From: Plantago major
Lineage: Eukaryota > Streptophyta > Magnoliopsida > Lamiales > Plantaginaceae
Direction: 5' to 3'
Length of the DNA: 64,000 nucleotides
NCBI GenBank assembly: GCA_026545765.1
Contig: CM048840.1
Location: forward strand, 54,436,580-54,500,579
Under the pieces are notes generated by a model. That model saw nothing but the letters and a program-made list of their open reading frames with translations. It did not search any database and had not been told where the DNA came from. Positions 44,880 to 55,907 of this stretch are shown in pieces; within the stretch, counting starts at the first letter, position 1; every line of letters starts with the position of its first letter. Position numbers and translations under genes: made by a program.

Positions 44880-47604
44880 TCGTGGATCACCGCAAATTTC
44901 CTATCTCCAAACCTTTGATGTCATCGAATAATCATAGAGAAGTGTTCGACGAGCATCTCAGGTATCCGCAAATCCACGCACCTTTGTAGGTTTTGGTAGG
45001 ATTTTCTTGACAAAATGTTTGACCCACGATACTTTCCCCACTTCCGTGCATGCTCTATTCGATATCCGAAAGCTTGAAGTATTCAGAGATAATCCTCGAT
45101 ATCCGATGTCACCTTGTATTGATCTTCGCTAGATAGAACGACTCATGTGGTTCCACAAAGTCGTGCTCTGCATGTGTTCTGTGATATTCGAATTCGTGCA
45201 CATCATCCGGCTTTCCATATGGACATTCATCGAGAGGTCCTTTCTCATGGCTTCAGCCTTTCGACAACTTCAAAATCCAACCAGCTTTAATGTGATTGGT
45301 GTTGATCAAGATTGGCTTTTCTCCATGCCATAAGTTGTTTATGGATTGGTTCGAAATCTTGAATTTACCAAGAGATGCTTAAGTTCCGTAATCCAATAGC
45401 CATTTTTCCGATTGATGCACTCAGAGATGAGGAATCATTGTCATTCTTCACATACTCTATTTTGGCTTCTTCCGCCTAAGTGGAAGTTGACTTTGTCTTT
45501 GTCTTTGCTCTCACTGCTCCTTCTCCGCCTTGAATTCTCTTTCGGTTGTTGCTTGAAGAACCACCTGGATAGACTTGGTATTTCCAGAGGGTGTTTTAGC
45601 TGCTAGGGCTTTGCAGCTATGGGCTCAGTTAGGCTTTCAATTTTCCTTTTTCTGTGAGGAGGAGCTTCATCTTTATCAGCTTCCTCATCATCATCAAGAT
45701 TAAATCTTTTGAGAGTTTTACGCTTCTTTCATTGCCTGTGGACTTGATTTGGCCTTCTTCTTTTCTTCGTAAGATTCATCAATCCCTTTAACTGCCTTCT
45801 CCTTCGAGCCTTGGTACTCCTTGGAGGTTTCGTGCTACGGCCCTTGTTATCATTGTAGTTCCTTCAAGAGTTTCGGGAAGCAACTACTATTTGCAAAGCA
45901 ATTGCTCGAGGAGGTTCATTGATTCCGAGTGGTGGCGGAAGTTTTCATGTTTCTTCTTCCTCTCGAGCCGCACTACCAGATTTCTTCTTGTTTTCTTCTC
46001 CTTCTTCCCATTCCCCGACTTTGAGGTCCAGATTTGTACACTCTTTCCCCTTAGTCATCATTGACTACCTCATAAAAGAATCTGAGAGAGTTAAAATGCC
46101 CTTGTAAATAATTGTAGGCGTGACCAACTTCAAGTTCGGCTTTGAGCTCCCGATTTTGTTTGATAAGTCCATTGTCCTTATCGCTGAGCTCGCCAATGGG
46201 CCTAGGATGGCATCTCGCTTTCAAAGAAGGTAACTTGCCTCTTGAAAGCTTTTTCAGATAAAGACGATCATCGCCCCTTATCATTCCCAGATCTTTCCGA
46301 GCAATGACTATGCTAGTTGTTCTCGAGTGACGAGCTCGTTGAACTTTTTCATTTCGAGGGACGGAGGCAATTACTTCCTTGTTCGTGAAGACATCTCCTT
46401 TTCGATGTGCAAGATTGGTATCTGCTCATGTATTCATGGAGTGGACATTCGCGCTTTGCTGAAAGTTTCAGAGCAACCGCTTCTTTGCAAGTGTGAAACC
46501 GCTTAGATTTTCATTGCGGTGCTCGCCAAAGTCTTGTCTTCTTCATCATCCGAGTAATCACCAAAGGATCTTCATCCTCTTCGACATTCTCATCGATTGT
46601 CGAGTCCAGCAACCATCTCGTAGATTGGTTTCTTCCTTTTGGGAGGAGGATGGTACTTCTTTTGAAGATGATGCAGCCTTTAGCATCATGCTTAATTTCG
46701 TATACTTCTTCAAGATCGAGTTCTTTGGTGATGGCATTTACAAGATCCTCGTAGCTCTTTAACCTCGAGTAAGCAATCATCTCTTGCAGATATTGATCTT
46801 TTAGTTGGTCAAGCTTGTCTCTCGATTTAGCTATCCGGTCTTCCGTTGAAGATGGAGTCGTTGTTCTTCTTCCAACAGCTTGTCCGAGTTGAGCGCCTCG
46901 ATCGAGTATTTAACAATTTCTGCGATTTCCTTAGAATCCTCAACTACTTGTTCAAGATAACCTTTTGTTGGGAAGATGGATGAGTTGACTTTTGAGGAGA
47001 TGGAGACGGAGATTTCGTGCTTTCCTCTCGCTTTGCTTTTCAAAGCTTGAGGCATGATTTCTTTGTGAAATTCCTCCGGTCCTCGTGCAGGGCATCATCA
47101 TCATCCTTTTGTCTCAGGTCATCCTTTTGGTGATGGTCGGGAGGTTCATCAAGTCGTTTTCTTATCTCTTCCTCCTCATCATCTTCGATACAAGATTGAT
47201 CACTTCAGAATAGTGATCTTCGCCCATTAACCTCTTCTTGTTCGTAAGGTATAAATTGCAGTCTGCGTAATCGGCAATGTCATCTGTAATCTTGTCCGAC
47301 CATCTACCTGTTCAAAGGCTTGTATCAAACTGTGCGCTACTTCTCTGGAGAAATCCTTATGCAATAGAGTCGCAACTGTGTACTGTTCGGTAGGGAACAT
47401 TGCATGGATATACGTCTCCAAGTCAAGAGCTCGTGCTCGTCTGGTTGGTTGATCTGTGATTCTCAATATTTCAGAGCGATCAGAGCACCTTAACCTTTGC
47501 CATTTCTTGAAGCATTGAATATGATTTGGCAGGGTTTGAGCTTTGAAGAAGGGAAGTAGGTCCCTTTTCTCATCATTGGGAGCCTGCTTTGCACTCGTTT
47601 GAGC
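44880..47604 (-). pseudogene. Extra copia gene, long 3' exon (copy C1)
   Basis: It matches the copy B exon 37447-40213: AQTSAKQAPNDEKRDLLPFF, IQCFKKWQRLRCSDRSEILR and YIHAMFPTEQYTVATLLHKD near 47600-47330, then the coiled-coil segment near 46870 and the C-terminal region near 45300-45700. It is badly broken by small indels. Many differ from copy B in the same way, at CTGA/TCAG words (see findings). The first part (47200-47604) is the best preserved. Confidence 0.7.
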
Positions 47605-48489
47605 CTGAAAAAAAGAGTTTTGAGTGAGCTTCAAAACTTTTGTAGATATCTGAGTAGAAGTGTAGTTTAGTTTCTGAGTTACCTGAGTAAGTACTTCAGG
47701 CTCAGAGACTTGTGCTACTAAGACAATTGGTGTCTCAGATATCTTGTTGTGAGGTGGAGACTTGGAAGTCTGGTCCTCATCAATCTTTCTTTCTTGAACC
47801 TGAGAATTAATATTAATACAATACTTAGGAAATTATTTGAAAGAATTTGTGCAAAAATGATTTAATGAGTTCTGAGTTTTGGACTTACTTCCTCAATAGG
47901 AAGCTCAGAGTCATTTTTCTCAGAAACTTTCTCGCTCGTATTCTTTCATGTGATGTTGCCTTGGGAGCTTCATCAATTTTCATTGATGCAGGGGATGTCG
48001 CAACTTTTTCCCTTTGCATTTCCACTTCTGAATGAGCCTGTAAGTAGAAAGTATTGAATATTTTAGAAGAAGTTTAAGATAACACATGATGAAGAATACT
48101 TATCACTGATTTTTCATGTACCTTCACGCTAGAAGGCTCAATGATGTGTTCTTCAGAAAACTTGTCGGTCTCTGGGTTCGTCTCTGGCATTTCTGCCTTA
48201 TCTTCCTCTTTCTCAGTTGGAGCCTGTTAGAAACATTTACTTTAAATGATTAAGCATATAGACAAATGACTTAAAAGTGTTATCTTAAGAATCAATTATC
48301 ACCTGTGGTACAGGCTCAGATTTCTTAAGAGGCGAGGTCAGTACCCTCCTTCGCTTCTGAGGCAAGCTTTCCAGCTTCCTCTTGTTTCTGTGTTTCTAAT
48401 TCAGCCTGTAACAAAGAATTTTCATATAAGTAACAAGATATACAAGCATAAAATTTTTCACAAGGTAGGAGTTAAACCATTCAGCTACC
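47605..48489 (-). other. Cassette of short phase-0 exons and introns (copy C1)
   Basis: On the minus strand the introns are 48406-48488 (83 bp), 48224-48302 (79), 48038-48121 (84), 47800-47888 (89) and 47605-47682 (78). Each starts GT and ends AG, with donors GTAGCT, GTGATA, GTACAT, GTAAGT, GTAACT and acceptors TTACAG, CTAACAG, TTACAG, TTCTCAG, TTTCAG. Exons are 48303-48405, 48122-48223 (34 codons), 47889-48037 and 47683-47799 (39 codons). Positions and acceptors match copy B one for one. Exon tails read KSEPVPQ, IEPSSVK, LPIEE and VSEPEVLTQ. Confidence 0.75.
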
Positions 48490-49775
48490 TGAGCATTGTC
48501 AGGCTGATTGGTCTCTGGAACTTGTGACCCTTTTATACTTTGGTCTTCTTGTTCCAGTACAGCTTCTTTGTTTGATGTTTTAGGTACTTCACACCTTCCC
48601 TGAGTGTGCAACTCAGTTGCCTCCCCTGGTTGATCATTCTAAGTAGATGTCTCAGTTTGATCCCTCTCATTGAGTTGGGGAACCTGCTCTTTTGCAGGAT
48701 TTTCTTCAGCATACTGCATTGCTGGTAAGTCAAAATGGAGTTCATTTATCATTTCATCAACCACTTGTGGCTGTTGTGGTTGTGGTTGTTGTGGTTGTTT
48801 GGAAGCAGAAGAATTATCATTAGTAGGTTCTTCCAGACTTTTAGATGTGGCATTTTCATCAAGATCGCCAAAGACTAAGTCACCACTCATCGTGGCTTCT
48901 TGAATTTGTTCATAGGAGACCTTCCTCGATGGTGTGTTTGCACCAACAACCTTTGCTATAGGTGATTGTTCAAAGAACCCGTGGTGTAGGTTCTTTTTAG
49001 ATACCTCTTCACCGCCATCGCTTCAAGAATTCCAGCCTGCTTTTGATCTTTCTAGGACTTGAGAGATGACTAGTTCATCATCTTCATCGTCAGAGCTCTC
49101 CTCAGCATTAGGAACTGATTGGTCCATAATTCCTGCGGTTTCTGCAGATAGGGCTTGGTGTTTTTCACCACTTTTGGCAAAGATTTATGAGTTCATCGCC
49201 AGGCTTCGTAATAGTATTCACATTTCTCAAAGCACTTTCTCTTGAGTCTACTTGTTTAGTAGTTGATAACTCTTTGCAAAGATTGATGAGTTGATCCGCC
49301 TTTATCGCTCATCGGCAAGGCTGCAGATATCCGAGAATCGACAACCTTAATGGGTGTGTCTTCCGATTTGCCAGACTTCTTTCTTGAAGTTCGGGCTTGG
49401 TCGCAACCTTTTCTTCAGATACCTTTTAGACTTTCGCTTAGAACCTTTCGAGACCCAAAGAACCTTTTTCATCATGTTCAGATACTCATATTTGTAGAGT
49501 AGGTTATCGTCTGATTTCAAATTGCCTCTCCGAGCTCAATGCCAAGCTTTTCCAAAGAAGTAGCATATCTTCGCACTATGGCCTCACGTGGCCTTTCGCT
49601 CAATAGTCCTTTACGATCTTAGGCTCAAGCTTGAATCTTCTTCACAAACTTCATGAATGCGCATTTCCCGTGATAAAAGGGTTTTCCAAATTTTTATCTT
49701 GTTGATTCAAAGAACATCATGATCCATCGTTTCGCTTATCCGTCAAGACCTCCTTGTAGACTACCGTAAACAACT
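48490..49775 (-). pseudogene. Extra copia gene, 5' exon part (copy C1)
   Basis: From the minus strand: ...QVPETNQPDNAQ ends the exon at 48489. Upstream come MSGDLVFGDLDENATSKSLE and EEPTNDNSSASKQPQQPQPQ, QVVDEMINELHFDLPAMQYA. Further right (49000-49775) it is degraded but still matches FVKKIQA- and LEKLGIELREA-like words of copies B and C2. It stops where Athila element D begins. The MAPKR-type start is not included. Confidence 0.65.
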
Positions 49776-50211
49776 AATTCAAAGGTTGGCTTCCCAGGAA
49801 ATAACAAGATCCGGGAGCTTTGATTGATATACGATCGAAAATGGGAAGATAGCAAAGGAATGCTCGATCCGGGAGCCAAGATCAATCTTATCACCCATGC
49901 TCTTACCAGAGATGGGTTTGGGGAATTGGCACCGTGAATATGACCTCAGCCTATGACAGAGCATCAAGCGCCCCTTGGGAGTGATTCATGATGCACTGGT
50001 CAGAGTAGACACCTTCCTGGTTCCAGTAAATTTCGTGGTACTACCCCTAGTGGAGCCAGCACTAGTAGTAAGGACCATGTGATCCTTTTGGGAAGACCAT
50101 TTATGAAAATAGTGAAGTCAGGTCGATGTGGCGGAAGGAAAGATTGCCATGGAAATTGGTGGTAACAAGATCGAAGGATGCAACACGACCGTGTAATTCG
50201 ACACCTACTCA
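49776..50211 (+). pseudogene. pol: Athila protease remnant (element D)
   Basis: DPGA, then AMLDPGAKINLITHAL-like (family: LDLGASINLMPYSL), then GVIHDALVRVDTFLVPVNFV and DHVILLGRPFM can be read across several frames, so this is the aspartic protease and linker of an Athila-type pol. It is the 5' limit of element D. No gag or 5' LTR lies upstream. Confidence 0.6.
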
Positions 50212-51469
50212 GTGGAAGAATGTAATCTGATTTCTGAAGTAAATGCTGAATTTGATGATATTATCGATGATTGTGTGCATGCTACTTACCTAGCTACATT
50301 AACTGATGATAAGCTAGAAGCAGCCCTAACCCTTAGTTCTGATGAGGATATGCTTTGTGAGGAGAGTAGTGAAATAGTCTGCATGCTTGACTCGGCTAAA
50401 GTCGATTCGGTGAGGAAATCCATCCTCAGGAAAACACCGGGGAAATTGAACCCCCCTAAACCCGACCTTAAGGAGCTGCCGTCCCATCTTAAATACGCTT
50501 TCCTAGGAGAAAACAAAACTAAACCTGTGATAATCTCTTCGAGATTGCAAAAGGAAGAAGAGAATAGGCTAGTAGAGCTTTTGAGAGAGAACTCCGAAGC
50601 CATATGGTGGGGGATTGGCGACATCAAGGGCATTAGTGCGACTAGGTGCACCCATAGGATTAGTCTTGAAGATGACGCCAAACCTGTGAGGCAACCCCAG
50701 CGTAGGCTTAACCTTGTCATGCAAGACGTAGTTAAAATCGAGGTACTTAAGCTGTTAGAACATGATATGATCTACCCTATAGTTGACAGTCGATGGGTAA
50801 GCCCTATGCATGTTGTCCCGAAAAAGTCTGTAGTAACTGTTGAGACCAATGAGAAAGGGATAGAGGTTCCTGTTAGGAAAACCACAGGGTGGCGTGTGTG
50901 CATAGATTATAGGAGATTGAATGCTGCCACTAAGAAGGATCACTTCCCCTTGCCCTTTATTGATGAGATGCTAAACCGCGTTGCGGGGCACGAGTTCTAT
51001 TGTTTTTTGGATGGTCTTTCAGGTTTCTATCAGATTCCCATAGCGCAGGAGGACCAAGAGAAGACCACCTTCACTTGCCCATACGGCACCTTCGCCTATC
51101 GCAGGATGCCTTTTGGCTGATGCAACGCCCCGAAAACTTTCCAATGATGCATGCTCTCTATCTTCTCTGACATGGTGCAGGATTTCATTGAGGTATTTAT
51201 GGATGACTTCTCTCTCTTTGGTGACTCGTTCACCGACTGCCTTGGTATGCTTGATAAAGTCTTGAAATGTTGCATAGAATGTAATCTGACCCTTAGTTGG
51301 GAAAAAAGTCACTTTATGGTGCGAGAGGGTATTGTTCTAGGGCATGTGGTTTCTAAGCGGGGGATTGATGTAGATAGAGCTAAACTTGATGTTATAGTGA
51401 AACTCCCCCCACCCACTTGTGTGAAAGAGTTACAATCTTTTCTAGGACGTTGGATTCCATAGGTGGTTC
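50212..51469 (+). pseudogene. pol: Athila reverse transcriptase (element D)
   Basis: A 302-residue frame (50212-51120) contains LPSHLKYAFLGENKTKPVII, TRCTHRISLEDDAKPVRQPQ, WRVCIDYRRLNAATKKDHFP, FLDGLSGFYQIPIAQEDQEK, TFTCPYGTFAYRRMPFG: the Athila clade RT signature. TGA replaces the next codon and another stop follows. Then from 51151 come MVQDFIEVFMDDFSLFGDSF with the catalytic FMDD box, and FMVREGIVLGHVVSKRGIDV, LPPPTCVKELQSFLG. Only a few point stops break it, so it is fairly young compared with the protease. Confidence 0.9.
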
Positions 51470-52100
51470 ATCCAGGATTTCTGAAAAATTGCTAAGTGCC
51501 TTAGTAACTTGCTGGTGAAAGATGTGCCTTTTGTTTCGATGATAAGTGTATGGAAGCCTTTAATATCCTGAAAGACAAACTTGTTTCCGCCCCTATTGTT
51601 ATGGCACCTGATTGGTCTTTACCTTTCGAGATTATGTGCGATGCTTCTGACTACGCTATAGGTGCTGTTCAAGGACAAAGAGTCGATAGGAATTTCCATG
51701 TGATTTACTATGCCAGCAAAACTCTAAATGGTGCACAGGTCAATTACACTACCACTGAGAAAGAATTCCTGGCTGTCATATTCGCCCTGGATAAATTCAG
51801 GTCGTATTTGAAGGGATTCAAGGTAATAGTGCATACCGACCATGCAACAATTCGCCACCTTATGGCCAAAAGCGATTCTAAGCCTCGCCTTATTCACTAG
51901 GTCCTGATGCTGCAAGAGTTTGACTGTGAGATAGTTGACAAGTGTGGCAAAGACAACTTAGTGGCAGATCACCTATCCAGGATTAATCCTGGTGCCATCG
52001 CCCCATCTCCACCCATCCCTGATGATCTCCCTAATGAGCATTTATTCTCTGTTAGTCTAGAACCCTGGTTTGCCGACATTGTTAATTTTAAGGCCACATG
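51470..52100 (+). pseudogene. pol: Athila RNase H (element D)
   Basis: [80 protein letters not shown] and [12 protein letters not shown] form the RNase H domain with D, E and D residues present. One stop (IH*VLMLQEF), then DKCGKDNLVADHLSRI as the linker to integrase. Confidence 0.88.
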
Positions 52101-53000
52101 ATTATTTGCTGCTAACATGACTTCGCAGGAAAAGAAGAATTTTGCTATTCGCTGCAGGAGCTACTTCTGGGATGATCCATACTTGTTCAAGCTAGGCAAT
52201 GATGGCGTGATGCGGCGTTATGTACCGGAAGATGAGATTGGAAGCATACTCATTCTCGCCACTCTCGCAGTGGTGGGCACTATAGCAGGATGAAAACCAC
52301 CTTGAAGGTTCTTCAATCAGGTTTTTTCTGGCCCTCTCTTTTTAAAGATGCTCAAATTTACGTACCGTGATGCCCGCCAACAAGTGGCAATATAAGCAAG
52401 CGGAATGAGATTCCCCTCACCAGTAATCTTGTTGTTGAACCCTTTGACGTGTGGGGCATCGACTTTTTGGGACCCTTCCCCAAGAGTAATCAGTGATGGT
52501 GGCTCCCACTTCATCAACCGCTCCTTTGCGAATCTGTTAACAAAGTATGGAGTGTATCATCGGGTTGCCACAGATTATCACCCCCAGACTTCGGGCCTGG
52601 TATAGGTTAGTAACCGGCAGATTAAGAGTATACTTGAGAGGGTGGTGAAGCCTAACCGGAAAGACTCAATGATGCCTTGTGGGCATACCGCACAAGCTAC
52701 AAGACTGTTATAGGGACCACACCTTATAGGCTAGTCTATGGGAAAGCCTGCGACCTACCGGTAGAGCTTGAGCATCGGGCAGAATGGGTAATTAAGGTCT
52801 CAGAACGGCTGAGACCTGAACCTCGATCTGGATGCAACCGCAAAGAGCGACATCAGTAGCTTTAACTGGAAGAACTCCGGAACACTGCTTTCGATAATGC
52901 TAAGATCTATAAGGCCAAGACTAAGGAGTATCATGATAAGGAAATAATTCGTAAAGATTTGACCCCTGGTATGAAAGTTTTACTCTTCAACTCTCGCCTT
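52101..53000 (+). pseudogene. pol: Athila integrase (element D), deleted and frameshifted
   Basis: The N-terminal zinc-binding region is degraded (KKNFAIRCRSYFWDDPYLFK, RRYVPEDEIGSILI). The core reads FDVWGIDFLGPFPKSN (first Asp), followed almost at once by VISDGGSHFINRSFANLLTK, YGVYHRVATDYHPQTSG, so about 40 residues are missing between the two catalytic aspartates. Then LWAYRTSYKTVIGTTPYRLV, YGKACDLPVELEHRA. A decayed tail follows to about 53000. Confidence 0.85.
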
Positions 53001-54610
53001 AAATCGCTTCTGTGTAAGTCAGCTCTCGATGGGATGGACCGTACGAAATAGTTTAAGTGGCACCACATGGTGTTGTCGAACTCTTGAACACAAGTGATGG
53101 ATCACCCATCAAGGTCAACGGACAACGGGTTAAGCCATATCTGGAAGGATTTAAAGAGAGACCGGAGGAAGAGGTTGTTCTTGGTGAGTCTAGTACATGA
53201 CTATAAAGGTACACCAGCAGGCCAGTCACTATAGCTCCCATTCTCTCTTCTTTTTCACTCTACGCTTGAGGACATACTAGAGTTTAGGTTTGGGGAGGGG
53301 GAATGTGCCCTCTAGTGTCTTGTCTGCATTTTTCTCTACTTATCTGTGTCTTTAGAGTCTTTACTTCTATGTATTCTGTTCTATTGTGTGTTATGTAACC
53401 TTTCTATGTTACAGTTTCTTTGTCAGTCTAGGTCTAGTTAATTTCCCTTTAAGTGCTTTCGTGGTGAGTCTGAGTCTTTGACCAAGTTGAACGTCCATTG
53501 TAGGTGTTAAATCCACTTGTCGCCACGCTTTGTTTGATGATTAATGAAGTAGGACAGTGTATTTTTAATCCTGCAAGGTCGATTCTCTTTTAAATAGCAA
53601 GTTTGTTTAGCTCCTTGGTCCAAAAAGCCTGTGAGAAGCCTGAGAGCCGATGGAAAAATTTTGTACCGGCAATTGTATTGTGTGATTTCCTGGGTTGTGC
53701 AAGTTTTTACGTATTACTTGCGCCTTTTCATACTTATGTGTACTCAGTCTTGTTAGGGATGAATAACGGCATGCTCTTTCTAAGCTCTTCCCCCTATTCC
53801 AAGGAACAAGTTTGGGGAGAGAACTGTTATCTTGCGACTTTTATGTGCTGTTTTGCATTATTGCTGAAAAGTTTGTTTATTGCTCCCTAATTGATATTTG
53901 AATCTCGGGGTGGATCTATGGTCTTCATTGATCACCGTTAGTCGTGTTAGGCGTGTTTCAAATACTACCTATATACCGGCGTGGTCCTAAAAAGCCATAT
54001 GTCCGTGAGGGTTGATGGCACGTACACAAAATTGACACGCACAAAAGTGCAGACTTTCGGTAAAATAGACACCTGCAAAAAATTGAGATTAAAAGAGCCC
54101 AATGAGGCCAAGCACTGAATATACAGTGAAGAATTTGATTGAGATTTGAATCGGTTTACGTGATTAGGGGTAGTAGTTTCAGCTTTTGTATTCTGAAAAA
54201 TTGAGCCGCCTGGTAAGTCCCTTCCGATCTAATGAGACGAGTACTAACACATAAGATATTTTAGGCACCTTTGTGGCGCAACTCACCTTCCCAGTTTATT
54301 TTTTGAGCTTATACCCCATTTGGATACTTCCAAGAGAGTGAGAGATACACTACATTCACCTGTGAGGGACTAGCGAGCTACACGTAAGTGCTATTTGTCT
54401 GGGAAACGATTGTGTTTGATTTTTTGTACACTGTTTTCCCAAAGTTGGTTTGATGACAAAATTTTTGCATCTCGTGGACTTACTTTTTTACAATGGTAGA
54501 TTCAGTCACTTGAGACCTTGACTCTTTATTTGTTTTCGTGGTTTGAGTCTAGTTTATGTCTAGGTTTATTTGTTTGCTCGAGGACGAGCAAATGTTCGGT
54601 ATGGAGAGTT
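53001..54610 (+). mobile_element. Athila 3' internal spacer (element D)
   Basis: Long non-coding spacer. Blocks at 53905-54040 and 54330-54400 are the inverted equivalents of 2560-2720 and 2220-2290, and of 60060-60550. It ends with the purine-rich GTTCGGTATGGAGAGTT before the LTR. A 95-codon frame at 53603-53890 with hydrophobic stretches has no match in the other two copies. Confidence 0.7.
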
Positions 54611-55907
54611 TGATGAGACGATAATTTAGAGTCTCATTTGGTCCTTTTTAGCGGTCTTTGTGAGTCTTCGTTTATAGTTTTCTAGTATTTTTGTGCATTT
54701 TTATGCTTTGGTGTTTTGGTGTTGTTTTGCAGGAATCGATAGTTTTGAGCCAAAGATGAGAAGTTGAGGTTAACAAGGCTCGCCGTGACGAGATTTTGCG
54801 AAGCTGGCATTTGAATTGTTGAAGAGGCTCGCCGCGGCGAAGTAATTTGCTCGCCGCGGCAGGATTTTACGAGAGCCCCAATAAATCTATCAGGAGGAGC
54901 TCGCCGTGGCGAAGGAATTGGTCCGCCGTGGCGAGATTTTGCGAGTGAAGTCCCTGCTTTGAAGATTGAAGCTCGCCGCGGTGGAGTAGTTTGCTCACCG
55001 CGGCGAGAATATGTGAGAGATATATATATTGCGATAAAGAAGGCTCGCCGCGGCGAGCTATTCCTTCCGCCACGGCGAGCGGCGTTTAGAATGAGGACAA
55101 TTCTCTTCATACTTCTATTAACCTAGTTCATAGAGAAAAAGCTGGAGATTCATACTTTGACATTGATAACGATTTGGAGCTTGATTTTGCTTATTCATCG
55201 AAGGATTGATATCGAATGCCTGATTACTGTGGTAAATCTCTATTGTTTTATCTTATTCAATTCGTTCTTACTCTGCTTCTCGAATTGTTTGAGCTTGGAT
55301 GCGATTATCATTCTGTTTGTGTTAATCATGAGCAATATCTTGTATTCTTTCATCCTTGCTTCGATTATGAGTAGCTAAATCACTCCGGACATGGTAGTTG
55401 CGTGATAGCTTTGCGTATTCGCTTCTAGGGTTTGAAATCGTTCATGTAGGTTAGGCTCGTTCAAAGATCTTCGTAAAAACCCTTCAATTCAATACTCTCG
55501 TTCAAAGATTCTCTAAAATGTCTTGGTTAAGGATCATGGATTGACGACCCACGATTACTCTAGTTCAAATATCTCAAACTCGTTTGGTAAAGGTTGAATT
55601 GATAGTTTTCTGTACACCGACCGTGTGACAGTATGAACGTATCCCTAGAGCGAATTAGCCTTGCTTGATCGTAACTACTGTGTTCCTTCTACCTCATCCA
55701 TTCAAATAAATTGCATTGTATTTTCTTTTTTCTAGTTATTAGAAGTACTCAAATTCAAACAAATCAAACTGTTTCTACAAGTAATTGTTTGCTTTCAAAC
55801 CGTGTGGTAGCCTAATTGATTCCTTAGCGAACGATCTCGTGGTTGTCATTGTCTATTTACAACAACTGCTTTCTACCTGTTTTCTGAGTAGTAATTTGAG
55901 CATATCA
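54611..55907 (+). mobile_element. 3' LTR of Athila element D
   Basis: It starts TGATGAGACGATAATTTAG and ends TTTGAGCATATCA, matching LTR 720-1987 at both ends. Length 1297 bp. At 54770-55080 there are about ten copies of a palindromic CTCGCCGCGGCGA motif, where the other LTR has two. ATGAGTAGCTAA is at 55367-55378. Copia copy C2 follows directly at 55908. Confidence 0.85.

Noticed and set aside
53603..53890. 95-codon hydrophobic ORF in the Athila spacer, considered as an envelope protein
   Set aside because: The same spacer in the other two Athila copies has no matching frame. The env-like ORF of this family is the PF20167 type seen at 61132-62402.
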